A stretch of 64,000 nucleotides of DNA from Stenotrophomonas sp. UBA2629 (GCA_002359895.1 DEOB01000004.1:217601-281600); one strand, 5' to 3'; numbered from the stretch's first letter, positions 50,872 to 60,157 are shown. A program made the numbers and translations. Notes: generated by a model from the sequence alone, not told the origin.

Positions 50872-52881
50872 ATGACAGTCGCGCTGCGGTTTTCCTGCAG
50901 CGCCGATGGCAGGCCACCCGGCGTGTTCTGCCACCCCAGAGATTCCACCTTGCGCAAACTCACTTGGCGTTTCCTGCTGCTCACCCTGATTTTCCTCACC
51001 CTGTGCCGGGTAGGCCTGTCGCTGTGGTTATGGACGCGGGTGCAACCGGCCGGCGGTTTGTGGCCGATTCTGCTCGGCGGCTGGCGGATCGACCTGAGCC
51101 TGCTGGCCATGGTCTGCGCCATCCCTGCGCTGCTCTCGCCCTGGCTGGGCCACCGCGACTGGCCCACGCGCATCACCGGCTGGTGGTACCGGCTGTGGTG
51201 GCTGCTGTTTGTGCTGCTGGAAGTGTCCACGCCGCAGTTCATTCTGGAATACGACACCCGCCCCAACCGGCTCTATGTCGAGTACCTCAACAGCCCGCAG
51301 GAGGTATCGGCGATGCTGTGGCACGGCTACAAGGGCGTGCTGCTGCTGGCCACCGTGGCGATGGCGCTGCTGGGTTGGGCGGGGTTCCGCTGGCTGCGCG
51401 CGCAGCGCGATGCCGTATCCATGAAGCCGGTGCTTCGCATCGTTGTCACCGCGGTGGCCTTTGTCGTGCTGTTTCTGGCCGCACGCGGCACGCTGGATCA
51501 CCGCCCGTTGAATGCTTCCAAAGTGGCGTTCAGCGATGACGCCATGGTCAACGCGTTGCCATTGAACTCGCTCTACAACGTCATCCACGCCATCCGCGGC
51601 ATGACCAACGAGCGCTCGGCCGACGATATCTACGGCGGCATGCCAGAGCCCGAGATGCATGCGTTGGTCCGCAACGCCGCCGGCATCAACGGGCCGATGC
51701 TCGATCCCACCCATCCCAGCATGCATCTGCAGCAGGCCAGCACCGCACCGGCCAAGCCGCTGAACCTGGTGATCATCATCGAAGAAAGCCTGGGCGCGCA
51801 GTACATCGGCACACTGGGCGGGCAGCCACTGTCGCCGCAGTTTGATGCGCTGGCCAACGACGGCTGGCTGCTGGCCCGCGCCTATGCCACCGGCACCCGC
51901 TCGGTGCGTGGCTTGGAAGCGTTGAACACGGGCTTCCTGCCCACGCCGGCCGAAGCGGTGCTGAAACTCCCGCGCAGCCAAAGCGGCTTTTTCACCTTGG
52001 CCGATCTGCTAGGTGAGTTCGGCTACCGCTCGCGCTTCATCTACGGTGGCGAAGCGCACTTCGACAACATGAAGTCGTTCTTCCTGGGCAATGGTTTTGA
52101 CGAGGTGATCGACCGGCCCAGGTTCCAGGTGAAGCCCGGCTTCGTCGGCTCGTGGGGGGCCGCCGATGAGGACATGTTCAACGAGCTGCATCACCGTTTG
52201 ATGCAGGACGACGCGCAGCCGCGTCTGAGCGTGGCCTTCAGCGTCTCCAATCATTCACCCTGGGAATACCCGGCCGGCCGCATCCAACCCAGCATGCCGG
52301 CCGCCAGTGTCGAAAACACCGCGCGCTATGCGGATTGGTCACTCGGCCAGTTTTTCGCCAAGGCCAAGCAGTCGCCGTACTGGAACAACACGGTGTTCCT
52401 GGTGGTGGCCGACCACGATTCGCGCGTGTTCGGCGCCAGCCTGGTGCCGGTGCGGCACTTCCATATTCCCGCGTTGATTCTTGGCCCCGGCGTGCCGGTG
52501 CAACGCGACGAGCAGATCGTGAGCCAGATAGACCTGCCACCCACGTTGCTGTCGTTGATCGGCGTCAGCAGCGTCCACCCGATGCTGGGCATGGATCTGA
52601 CACGACGTCATCCAAATCGCGCCATCATGCAATACGGCGACAACTTCGGTTATCTGCAGGACGACCAGTTGTTGGTATTGCAGCCACAGCAGCCGGCCGA
52701 ACAGTTCCGTTACCAGCGCGATGGCGAAACGCTGACGCCTGCCGGTGTGGACCCGGCACTGGCCAAACTCGCGTTGGCGCATGCGTTGTGGCCCAGTTGG
52801 GCCTACACGCACCAGCGCTACACGCTTCCGCCGAAATCGCAGCAGCCCAAAGCTGGCGTCACCGCGCCTGCGGCAAATTAG
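50872..52881 (+). CDS. LTA synthase/OpgB-like sulfatase-fold phosphotransferase
   Basis: 669 residues: four to five membrane helices within about 27-215, then an extracytoplasmic sulfatase-fold domain with the metal-bound nucleophile region YATGTRSVRGLEALNTGF at about 340 (Thr nucleophile as in LtaS) and VVADHDSRV near 510. In Gram-negatives such enzymes transfer phosphoglycerol or phosphoethanolamine to periplasmic or surface glycans. Start uncertain: ATG 50872 fits the promoter; a TTG at 50950 (then RKLTWRFLLLTL) would begin right at the first helix. Divergent from the GT2 gene. Confidence 0.85.
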   Translation: MTVALRFSCSADGRPPGVFCHPRDSTLRKLTWRFLLLTLIFLTLCRVGLSLWLWTRVQPAGGLWPILLGGWRIDLSLLAMVCAIPALLSPWLGHRDWPTRITGWWYRLWWLLFVLLEVSTPQFILEYDTRPNRLYVEYLNSPQEVSAMLWHGYKGVLLLATVAMALLGWAGFRWLRAQRDAVSMKPVLRIVVTAVAFVVLFLAARGTLDHRPLNASKVAFSDDAMVNALPLNSLYNVIHAIRGMTNERSADDIYGGMPEPEMHALVRNAAGINGPMLDPTHPSMHLQQASTAPAKPLNLVIIIEESLGAQYIGTLGGQPLSPQFDALANDGWLLARAYATGTRSVRGLEALNTGFLPTPAEAVLKLPRSQSGFFTLADLLGEFGYRSRFIYGGEAHFDNMKSFFLGNGFDEVIDRPRFQVKPGFVGSWGAADEDMFNELHHRLMQDDAQPRLSVAFSVSNHSPWEYPAGRIQPSMPAASVENTARYADWSLGQFFAKAKQSPYWNNTVFLVVADHDSRVFGASLVPVRHFHIPALILGPGVPVQRDEQIVSQIDLPPTLLSLIGVSSVHPMLGMDLTRRHPNRAIMQYGDNFGYLQDDQLLVLQPQQPAEQFRYQRDGETLTPAGVDPALAKLALAHALWPSWAYTHQRYTLPPKSQQPKAGVTAPAAN

Positions 52882-52929
52882 CCGATACCCACCCCCGCAC
52901 GAACATGCAGGGGCGGTGATGACCCGTGA

Positions 52930-53895
52930 CTACGCGTCCGTGCCGAAGTAATCGCGGCACCATGCCACCACCGGCGGCAGGCCAGCTTCGATGGGCGTGA
53001 CCGGCTCGTAGCCGAACGCGGCCTTGGCGCGCGAGGTGTCGGCCATGGTCTGCACCATGTCGCCGGGCTGCATCGGCTTGTAGATCTTCTGCGCGGGCTG
53101 CCCGGCAGCGGCGGCGATCACGTCGATGAAGTGCTCCAGCTCCACCGGCGTGTGATTGCCCAGGTTGAACACCTGGTGCGGTGTGGCCGCGTCGCTGGGG
53201 TGCGCCAACGCGCCCAGGATGCCGGCCACGATGTCCGAAACGTGGGTGAAATCGCGGCGCATCTTGCCGTCGTTGAACACATCAATGCTGCGCCCGGCCA
53301 ACACCGCGCGCGAGAACAGCAGCGGCGCCATGTCCGGCCGTCCCCACGGCCCATACACCGTGAAAAAACGCAGGCCGGTGGCATGCAGGCCGTACAGCTG
53401 CGCGTAGGTGTAGGCCATCAACTCATTGGCCGCTTTGGTCGCCGCGTACAGCGAGCGCGGCTGGTCCACGCGCTGGTCTTCGGAAAACGGCGGCGTGGCC
53501 GAGTCGCCATAAACCGAGCTGCTGGAGGCATACACCAGGTGCTGCACGCCACGGTGGCGGCACAGCTCCAGCATGTTGACGAAACCCACCAGGTTGCTTT
53601 CAACGTAAACGTGCGGGTTTTCCAGCGAATAACGCACGCCGGCCTGCGCGGCCAGGTGGATCACCCGGGTCGGTTGCACTTCATCGAACAACGCGGCCAA
53701 GCCGTCGCGGTCGGTGAGGTCCAGCGCGCGGATATCCACCTGCGGGCACAACGCAGCCACGCGGTCGCGCTTGATCTGCGGGTCGTAGTAATCGTTGTAG
53801 TTGTCCAGGCCCACCACACGCTCGCCGCGTGCAGCCAGTGCCTGGCAGGTATAGGCGCCGATGAAACCGGCCGCGCCGGTGACAAGAATGGTCAT
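52930..53895 (-). CDS. NAD-dependent epimerase (UDP-glucuronate 4-epimerase-like)
   Basis: 321-residue extended SDR: TGAAGFIGAYTCQALAARG at the start, ASSSSVYGDS and the catalytic YAATK at about 148-152. Most like UDP-glucuronate 4-epimerases, which make UDP-galacturonate for surface polysaccharide. AAAGGA lies eight bases before the ATG. It belongs with the neighbouring envelope-glycan genes. UDP-glucose 4-epimerase activity cannot be ruled out. Confidence 0.88.
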   Translation of the reverse strand: MTILVTGAAGFIGAYTCQALAARGERVVGLDNYNDYYDPQIKRDRVAALCPQVDIRALDLTDRDGLAALFDEVQPTRVIHLAAQAGVRYSLENPHVYVESNLVGFVNMLELCRHRGVQHLVYASSSSVYGDSATPPFSEDQRVDQPRSLYAATKAANELMAYTYAQLYGLHATGLRFFTVYGPWGRPDMAPLLFSRAVLAGRSIDVFNDGKMRRDFTHVSDIVAGILGALAHPSDAATPHQVFNLGNHTPVELEHFIDVIAAAAGQPAQKIYKPMQPGDMVQTMADTSRAKAAFGYEPVTPIEAGLPPVVAWCRDYFGTDA

Positions 53896-53941
53896 CGAAG
53901 AAATCCTTTGTTTGCGGCGGGGCCAACAACGGCCCGCTGCC

Positions 53942-54250
53942 TCACCACATGCTCAGTGGCGTTTCCTTGGCCAAGGTGTCCTTGCGTTCCTTGCTGAACG
54001 CCCACCACGGCTGCGCTGCCTCACCCGCCATGAAGCGGACGATGGACAGAAACACATCAATCACGCAGGGGTCGTGCACCACGCCGGTCTTCAGACACAG
54101 CTGGGCGTACATGTCGTAGGCATCGCGCCCGCGCAGATGCGCCGGGACACGGATGCCAATCAGACGGAGATCTTTCTCACAGGCCGGCCCGACGTTTGGC
54201 AGGTCGGTCAGACGCAACAGATGGTTGCGGTCGACCTTGGTGGGGTTCAT
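53942..54250 (-). CDS. Helix-hairpin-helix protein (Cdd1/pathogenicity-locus family)
   Basis: 102 residues with LTDLPNVGPACEKDLRLIGI (a helix-hairpin-helix of the PF11731 type), DPCVIDVFLSIVRFM and WWAFSKERK. Members occur in many bacteria; function unknown, probably nucleic-acid binding. Its start lies 33 bases after the parB stop, on the same strand. Confidence 0.8.
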   Translation of the reverse strand: MNPTKVDRNHLLRLTDLPNVGPACEKDLRLIGIRVPAHLRGRDAYDMYAQLCLKTGVVHDPCVIDVFLSIVRFMAGEAAQPWWAFSKERKDTLAKETPLSMW

Positions 54251-54283
54251 TGACTTGCAGGCACCTCAGGGAGAGTTGGGACG

Positions 54284-55198
54284 TCAGCCTTGCTGGCGTG
54301 TACGCAGCCGCTCAAGCACGCCATCAAGCGTGTCCAGATCGGTGTAATGAATGACCAGCTTGCCCTTGCCGCCACGGCCGTGGCTGATGGCCACCTTGGT
54401 GCCGAGCGACTCGGACAATTCTGTTTCCAGCGATGCGATATCGGCCTGCGGCGCGGTCGGCGACGGCTTGGCCTTGCGCGCGCCGGGCACCTTGCCGGCA
54501 GCAAACTGCTGGGCACGGTGTTCCACTTCGCGCACCGACCAGCCCTGGTCGGCGGCTTCTTCGGCCAGCTTGGTGGCCAGTTCCGGCGCCAGCGTCAGCA
54601 GCGCGCGGGCATGGCCCATTTCCAAACGGCGGGTTTCCAGCAACACGCGCACGCCGATGGGCAGGTCGATCAGGCGCAGCAGGTTGGACACCGAGGCGCG
54701 CGAACGGCCCACCGCCTGCGCCGCTTCGGCGTGGGTGAGGGTGAACTCGCTGACCAGCCGCGCCAGGGCTTCGGCTTCTTCCAACGGGTTGAGGTCTTCA
54801 CGCTGGATGTTCTCGATCAGCGCCATCGCGATGACGGTGCGGTCTTCCAGCTCGCGCACCACCACCGGCACCACGTCCAGCCCGGCCAGGCGCGAGGCGC
54901 GCCAGCGGCGTTCACCGGCAATGATTTCGTAGTTGCCGCCTTCCACCTGGCGCACCAGGATCGGCTGGATGATGCCCTGCGCCTTGATCGACTCGGCCAG
55001 TTCCGCCAGCTTGCCCTCGTCCATGTCGCGACGCGGCTGGTACTTGCCCGGCTGCAGCTGATCCACCGGCAGCTTGCGCAGTACTTCACCCGGCTGCGGC
55101 TCGGCCACAGCAGCCACCGACACCTGCGTCATTGCGCCCTTCGGGCCCAGCAGAGCATCCAGGCCACGGCCCAGGCCGCGCTTTTTGACGCTACTCAT
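54284..55198 (-). CDS. parB: Chromosome-partitioning protein ParB
   Basis: 304 residues: N-terminal ParB/Sulfiredoxin-like domain with GERRWRASRLAG at about 95-106, ENIQREDLNPLEEAEALAR, a helix-turn-helix (THAEAAQAVGRSRASVSN) and a C-terminal dimer domain. A CTPase clamp that binds parS and pairs with ParA. Its start overlaps the parA stop by one base. No parS palindrome was found in the window. Confidence 0.97.
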   Translation of the reverse strand: MSSVKKRGLGRGLDALLGPKGAMTQVSVAAVAEPQPGEVLRKLPVDQLQPGKYQPRRDMDEGKLAELAESIKAQGIIQPILVRQVEGGNYEIIAGERRWRASRLAGLDVVPVVVRELEDRTVIAMALIENIQREDLNPLEEAEALARLVSEFTLTHAEAAQAVGRSRASVSNLLRLIDLPIGVRVLLETRRLEMGHARALLTLAPELATKLAEEAADQGWSVREVEHRAQQFAAGKVPGARKAKPSPTAPQADIASLETELSESLGTKVAISHGRGGKGKLVIHYTDLDTLDGVLERLRTRQQG

Positions 55199-55995
55199 CA
55201 GACAGCCTCCACGGCCCGGGAGGGCTGCTTGCGTTCGTTGTGACGGCGGATGATCTCGCCGGCCAGGCCCAGATAGGCCACGCCACCGCGCGAGGTGCGG
55301 TCGTAGCCGACAATGCTCTGGCCGTGGCTGGGCGCCTCGGCCAGGCGCACGTTGCGCGGCACGATGGTGCGGAACACGCGGTCGCCGAAGTACTCGGTGA
55401 GCTGCGCGGACACGGCGTTGGCCAGGTTGTTGCGCACATCGAACATGGTGCGCAGCACGCCTTCGATTTCCAGCGCCGGGTTGAGGTTGATCTTCAACGC
55501 ATCAATGGTCTGCACCAGCGCGGTCAGGCCTTCGAGTGCGTAGTACTCGCACTGCATCGGCACGATCACCGAATCGGCAGCGGCCAGCGCATTGAGCGTC
55601 AGCAGCGACAGTGCCGGCGGGCAGTCGATGAGGATGTAGTCGTATTCGTCGCGGATGGGCGCCAGTGCGCGCTTGAGCCGCTGCTCGCGCTCGCCCTGGT
55701 CCATGAGCTGGATCTCGGCGGCGGTCAGGTCGATGTTGCCCGGCAGCAGGTCGTAGCCTTCAGCGGTTTTGACACGCACTTCGACGGCGGTGTTTTCGCC
55801 GAGCAGAAGGTCGCAGGTGGAGGCAGCGACTTCACGCTTGTCCACGCCACTGCCCATGGTCGCGTTGCCCTGCGAATCCAGGTCGACCAGCAGCACTCGC
55901 TTGGGTGCAGCGGCAAGGGAAGCAGCCAGATTGACGGCCGTGGTGGTCTTACCGACGCCGCCCTTCTGGTTGGCGATGGCGATGATGCGAGCCAT
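55198..55995 (-). CDS. parA: Chromosome-partitioning ATPase ParA (Soj)
   Basis: 265 residues with the deviant Walker A KGGVGKTTTAVNLAA at about 11-25 and DCPPALSLLTLNAL. Short form without an N-terminal DNA-binding domain (ParA/Soj chromosomal type). Forms the usual parA-parB pair. The start at 55995 (MARIIAIANQ) is chosen; the frame upstream has no family features. CATAAT at 56030-56035 on the - strand is a candidate -10 box. Confidence 0.97.
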   Translation of the reverse strand: MARIIAIANQKGGVGKTTTAVNLAASLAAAPKRVLLVDLDSQGNATMGSGVDKREVAASTCDLLLGENTAVEVRVKTAEGYDLLPGNIDLTAAEIQLMDQGEREQRLKRALAPIRDEYDYILIDCPPALSLLTLNALAAADSVIVPMQCEYYALEGLTALVQTIDALKINLNPALEIEGVLRTMFDVRNNLANAVSAQLTEYFGDRVFRTIVPRNVRLAEAPSHGQSIVGYDRTSRGGVAYLGLAGEIIRRHNERKQPSRAVEAV

Positions 55996-56276
55996 GCAGG
56001 AGAGCCTCGTAGGCGAAGTTGGACTAGGCATTATGCGGGTAGCGGCGCCAAGGCGGAAATCGGCGTCGGGCCTGATGCCGCCCAACTACCCCAAAAGTGC
56101 CCCGTCCGGCCAATGCAATGCGCCCAGAGGTGGGTCATGACGACGGAACCAGCGCCCGGCAATGGGCGGCAGGGGCGCAGTCACCCTGTGGCCAATCTGG
56201 GTGCCGCCACCGCGTGCGCCCTCCCGCGCCCTCCTCATGGGGCACGGCACGGGCGGGCCTGGGCGCTACCGGAGCC

Positions 56277-56918
56277 TCAGGCTTTGCGCTCGACCACGAC
56301 CAGGTGGCGGTCGCCGACCAGGCCGGGCACCTGCAGCGGGCGCACCTCCAGCGCCTGCCAGCCAGCCGGCAGTTGGGCGATCTCTTCGTGCGGGTACACG
56401 CCCTTCATCGCCAACAGCTGGCCGCCGGGGCGCAGCAGGTGGCCGCCGACCTCGATGATGCCGGCCAAGGTGTCCATGGCGCGGGCGGTGAGGTTGTCGA
56501 AGGCAGCCGGCTCGGCCAGCGCTTCGGCGCGGGATTCCGCTACGCGGGCATTGCCCAGGCCCAGCTGGCGCACGGCTTCGCGCAGGAAGCGCGCTTTCTT
56601 GCCGTTGCTCTCCACCAGCGTGACGTGCAGCTGCGGGTGGGCGATGGCCAGCGGAATGCCGGGCAGCCCGGGGCCGGTGCCCAGGTCGGCCAAGCTGCCC
56701 GATGTGACGTGCGGCACCATGGCCAGCGAGTCGAGCAGATGGCGGGTGACCATTTCGCGCGGGTCGCGGATGGCGGTGAGGTTGTAGGTACGGTTCCAGC
56801 GCGCCAGCAGGGCAAGGTAGGCCAGCAGCGGCGTGGCCAGTGCGGCGTCCAGACCCATGGCCTGCAGGCCGTTGTGCAGGTCGGTGGCGACTTCAGGCGG
56901 GAGGGTGGTGTCGTTCAT
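56277..56918 (-). CDS. rsmG: 16S rRNA m7G527 methyltransferase RsmG
   Basis: 213 residues. SAM-binding motif LADLGTGPGLPGIPLA at about 75-90 and RHLLDSLAMVPH before it. Methylates 16S rRNA G527; loss causes low-level streptomycin resistance. It lies upstream of parA-parB in the order usual near gidB in Xanthomonadaceae. The ATG at 56918 stands eight bases after a GATAAT box, predicted leaderless. The 281 bases to parA hold no gene. Confidence 0.95.
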   Translation of the reverse strand: MNDTTLPPEVATDLHNGLQAMGLDAALATPLLAYLALLARWNRTYNLTAIRDPREMVTRHLLDSLAMVPHVTSGSLADLGTGPGLPGIPLAIAHPQLHVTLVESNGKKARFLREAVRQLGLGNARVAESRAEALAEPAAFDNLTARAMDTLAGIIEVGGHLLRPGGQLLAMKGVYPHEEIAQLPAGWQALEVRPLQVPGLVGDRHLVVVERKA

Positions 56919-56925
56919 GGCGGGG

Positions 56926-56931
56926 ATTATC
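56926..56931 (-). promoter_or_regulatory. -10 box (GATAAT) of rsmG, predicted leaderless
   Basis: GATAAT on the - strand, seven bases before the rsmG ATG; no SD and no clear -35. Confidence 0.5.
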
Positions 56932-56992
56932 GCAGGCTGGCCGGTTATCCCGCGCCGGGCAGTGAAGCGGCTTCACCGCAATCAGCGGCCGA

Positions 56993-57586
56993 TCACAGCG
57001 GGTACCACGCCAAGGCCGCACGAAACTCCGGTGTGGCCTGCCACTCGTGCAGGTGCCAACGCGCCGCGTCACCCAGGCCGGCATCGCACCACACCAGCTG
57101 CAGCGCGCCACTGTCATCGGGTGCGAAACACAGCTTTTCCAGCCCGAAGGAGATGCCGTGCCCGTGCGCTTTCAGCAGCGCCTCCTTGGCGCACCACACC
57201 CGGAAGAACCAGTGTTCGCACTGGGTGTTGTCCAAGCCATCCAGCCAGGCAATTTCGTCGGGATGGAAAAAACGGCGGATCACCTCGCGCATCTGCCGGC
57301 GCGGACGCTGCCGTTCCAGGTCCACGCCCAGGCGCGCGCCCTCGCCCAGCGCCACCAGCAGGTGGCCACCGCTGTGGCTCCAGCCGGTGCCGTAATGGGC
57401 CAGTTCGCCAATCAGCCAAGGCCGGCTGCGTTCGTCGCGGGTGAGCGGCAGCGTCTGTGGCGCGTGCCCCAACTGGTGTGCCAGCAGCTCGCGGGCCTGC
57501 GGTTCGCCCCGCGTGCCGGGCGTATGTGGCAGCAGCCAGACCCGCACCGGGTCGAACCACCAACTGGGCGGCGGCATCGCGGTCAT
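56993..57586 (-). CDS. 4'-phosphopantetheinyl transferase (Sfp type)
   Basis: 197 residues with the Mg2+-binding GVDLER at about 100 and WCAKEALLKAHGHGI at about 140. Transfers the phosphopantetheine arm from CoA to carrier proteins. Start at 57586 (MTAMPPPSW). The only carrier protein of secondary metabolism in this window is the pigment-cluster ACP, 40 kb away; a Xanthomonas PPTase (HetI-like) is reported to be needed for pigment, so this is its likely activator (inference). Confidence 0.88.
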   Translation of the reverse strand: MTAMPPPSWWFDPVRVWLLPHTPGTRGEPQARELLAHQLGHAPQTLPLTRDERSRPWLIGELAHYGTGWSHSGGHLLVALGEGARLGVDLERQRPRRQMREVIRRFFHPDEIAWLDGLDNTQCEHWFFRVWCAKEALLKAHGHGISFGLEKLCFAPDDSGALQLVWCDAGLGDAARWHLHEWQATPEFRAALAWYPL

Positions 57587-57685
57587 GCGCCCTGCCCGGC
57601 GCAGATGGACGCCATTTTCACAGCCGGACGCGTTGACTGTAGCCACCGCACCGTACGAGGTGCTTTCAGGCAGGGAGATTCGCGC

Positions 57686-57940
57686 ATGGGCCTCATCATC
57701 TGGTTGATCATCGGTGGCGTCGTAGGCTGGCTGGCCAGCCTCATCATGCGCCGCGATGCGCAGCAGGGCATCATCCTGAACGTCGTTGTCGGCATTGTGG
57801 GTGCCATGCTGGCCGGCTTCCTTTTCAGTGGTGGCAGCATCAATGGCGCCATCACCATGCGGTCGTTCCTGCTGTCGCTGCTGGGCGCGGTGATCCTGTT
57901 GGCCATCGTCAACCTGTTCACCCGTAAAAAGCTCCGCTGA
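57686..57940 (+). CDS. GlsB/YeaQ/YmgE-family stress membrane protein
   Basis: 84 residues, three glycine-rich membrane helices (LIIWLIIGGVVGWLASLIM at the start; LNVVVGIVGAMLAGFLF). Transglycosylase-associated (PF04226) family; often stress-induced. GGGAG lies nine bases before the ATG, which decides the start. A strong terminator follows. Confidence 0.9.
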   Translation: MGLIIWLIIGGVVGWLASLIMRRDAQQGIILNVVVGIVGAMLAGFLFSGGSINGAITMRSFLLSLLGAVILLAIVNLFTRKKLR

Positions 57941-57963
57941 CACGCAGCCACGCATAACGCACG

Positions 57964-57998
57964 AATGGAGGCAGACGCCAACAGCGTTTGCCTCCATT
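57964..57998. terminator. Bidirectional terminator between glsB-like gene and xthA
   Basis: Stem AATGGAGGCAGACGC/GCGTTTGCCTCCATT (one G-U pair) with a five-base loop CAACA, flanked by T-rich sequence on the + side. It lies between converging genes. Confidence 0.8.
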
Positions 57999-58016
57999 TG
58001 TTTGGGCGGCGCGTTG

Positions 58017-58787
58017 TTACGGCTGCAGCTGCACCCACGCCGGTGCGTGATCGCTGGGGCGCTCCCAGGTACGCGGCTCGCGATCGATGCCCGAGTCCTG
58101 TGCGCGCGGCTTGAGTGCGTCGGACACCAGCGTCAGGTCGATACGCAGGCCCAGGTCGCGGCGGAAACCAGCCGCGCGGTAATCCCACCAGCTGAAAATT
58201 CCGCCTTCCTCGTTGTGCAGGCGGAACGCATCGTGCAGGCCCAGATCCAGCAGCTTCTGCAGCGCTTCGCGCTCGGCGGTGGAGGTGAGGATGTGGTTCT
58301 CGTCCCATACCACCGGGTCATGCACATCGCGCGCATCGGGGGCAATGTTGAAATCGCCCATCACCACCAGTTGCGGGTACTTCTGCAGCTCGGCGGCAAT
58401 CCAGTCATGCACGGCCGCCAACCAACGCAGCTTGTAGGCGTACTTGTCGGTGCCGATGTCCTGGCCGTTGACCACATACAGGTTGATGATGCGCACGCCG
58501 TTGACGGTGCCGGCAATCACCCGCTTCTGCTCGTCCTCGAAACCGGGGATGCCGATCTGCACGTCCTCGATGGGGTCACGCGCCAGCAATGCCACGCCGT
58601 TGTAGGTCTTCTGCCCGGCAAACACATTGCGGTAACCCAGCTCAAGCAGGCGCGTGTCCGGGAACTTGTGGTCCTCCAGCTTGGTTTCCTGGATGCCGAC
58701 CACGTCGGGGGCAAAGTCGGCCAACCACTGTTCAAGATGTGGCAGGCGGACGTTGAGCGAGTTGACGTTCCATGAAGCGATGCGCAT
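58017..58787 (-). CDS. xthA: Exodeoxyribonuclease III
   Basis: 256 residues of the EEP family: IASWNVNSLNVRLPHLEQW at the start, IQETKLED (metal-binding Glu), MGDFNIAP and the C-terminal SDHAPAWVQL with the catalytic His. AP endonuclease/3' exonuclease in base-excision repair. AAAGGA stands ahead of the ATG at 58787. Convergent with the glsB-like gene. Confidence 0.95.
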   Translation of the reverse strand: MRIASWNVNSLNVRLPHLEQWLADFAPDVVGIQETKLEDHKFPDTRLLELGYRNVFAGQKTYNGVALLARDPIEDVQIGIPGFEDEQKRVIAGTVNGVRIINLYVVNGQDIGTDKYAYKLRWLAAVHDWIAAELQKYPQLVVMGDFNIAPDARDVHDPVVWDENHILTSTAEREALQKLLDLGLHDAFRLHNEEGGIFSWWDYRAAGFRRDLGLRIDLTLVSDALKPRAQDSGIDREPRTWERPSDHAPAWVQLQP

Positions 58788-59083
58788 GACAGCCTATCCT
58801 TTCTTTCGTGCTCTAACGGCATTCCAGTGCGGATGATACCTCTGCCGATAGCTGCGGATTGACGCGTTGGCCAAGCGGCGCAGGGTGGATGGTTCAAGAC
58901 GCGTTTGCGCGCACGCCTGCAAACACGTCCGCGCCTCGCGCGCCCGTCGCTTACCACTTCCATCGCGCAGCGCCGGCATACGGGTCATCGCAAGTTTCAT
59001 CCATTGCATGCAGCATGCTGCCACTGCGTGGCGATGATGCCTGTCGTCGACGCTGTTCATCCCCACTGCTGCAAAGGATCGAC

Positions 59084-60091
59084 ATGCAAGCCATTCAACT
59101 GCAACAACCCGGTGGCCTGAACCACCTGCATCTGGTCGAGCTGCCCACGCCCGGTGCGCCGGCTGCCGGCGAAATCCAGGTGCGTATCCACGCCAGTTCG
59201 CTGAATTTCCACGATCTACTGGTGGTCACTGGCGCCTCGCCGGTTGCCGACAAGCGCATCCCGATGGCTGATGGTGCCGGCATCGTCACCGCAGTAGGCG
59301 ATGCGGTGAGCGAATTTGCCGTGGGCGATGCGGTGGTGTCGTGTTTCTTTCCGCAATGGCAGGCCGGCCATGCGTTGCCGGTGGGGTTTGCCAACGTGCC
59401 CGGCGATGGCATCGAGGGTTTTGCGCGCGAATACGTGAACCTGCCGGCCAGCGCGTTCACCCACGCGCCCCGGGGCTACAGCCATGAAGAAGCCTCCACG
59501 CTGACCACCGCCGGGCTCACCGCGTGGCGTGCGCTGGTGGTGGATGGCCGCATCCGCGCGGGCGACACGGTGTTGGTGTTGGGCACCGGCGGGGTGTCGA
59601 TCTTTGCGCTGCAGTTGGCCAAATCGATGGGCGCGCGGGTGATTGCCACCACCTCCAGCGACGCCAAGAAACAGCGCCTGCTGGAACTGGGCGCCGATGC
59701 GGTCATCAATTATCGCCAGCAGCCGGAATGGGGCGATGCGGTGCTGGCCCTCACCCAAGGGCGCGGCGCTGACATCGTGGTGGAAGTGGGCGGCCCTGGC
59801 ACGTTGCCGCAGTCCATCCGTGCGTGCGCGGCAGGCGGCCATATTGCGCTGATCGGCGTGCTGACCGGCTTTGCCGGTGCGGTGCCCACTGCCGAGATGA
59901 TGATCAAGCAGCAGACCCTCAAAGGGCTGGTGGTTGGCAGCCGTGAGCAGCAGCAGGACCTGGTGCGTGCGCTGGATACTTTCAGCTGGCGCCCGGTGAT
60001 CAGCAGCCGTTATCCGCTGGCCCGGATTGCCGAGGCGTTTGCCGAGCAACAGGCCGGCCAGCATTTCGGCAAGGTGTGTCTGCACTACTGA
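59084..60091 (+). CDS. Zinc-type alcohol dehydrogenase-like/quinone oxidoreductase
   Basis: 335-residue MDR-family enzyme: GroES-like N domain and a Rossmann domain with VLVLGTGGVSIFALQLAKS at about 165-183. The Cys/His zinc ligands are absent, so it is closer to NADPH:quinone oxidoreductases. AAGGA lies seven bases before the ATG at 59084; the upstream open frame has no family features. The 296 bases between it and xthA show nothing recognisable. Confidence 0.88.
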   Translation: MQAIQLQQPGGLNHLHLVELPTPGAPAAGEIQVRIHASSLNFHDLLVVTGASPVADKRIPMADGAGIVTAVGDAVSEFAVGDAVVSCFFPQWQAGHALPVGFANVPGDGIEGFAREYVNLPASAFTHAPRGYSHEEASTLTTAGLTAWRALVVDGRIRAGDTVLVLGTGGVSIFALQLAKSMGARVIATTSSDAKKQRLLELGADAVINYRQQPEWGDAVLALTQGRGADIVVEVGGPGTLPQSIRACAAGGHIALIGVLTGFAGAVPTAEMMIKQQTLKGLVVGSREQQQDLVRALDTFSWRPVISSRYPLARIAEAFAEQQAGQHFGKVCLHY

Positions 60092-60157
60092 AGACGGCAT
60101 TGGCCGGTGCCACGTATGACGCGGCCCGGCCATCCCTCCTTTCAACCACGGTGCGAC

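Noticed and set aside
53896..56276. parS sites near parAB
   Set aside because: No TGTTTCACGTGAAACA-like 16-mer was noticed in this stretch; the centromere sites probably lie elsewhere in the chromosome.
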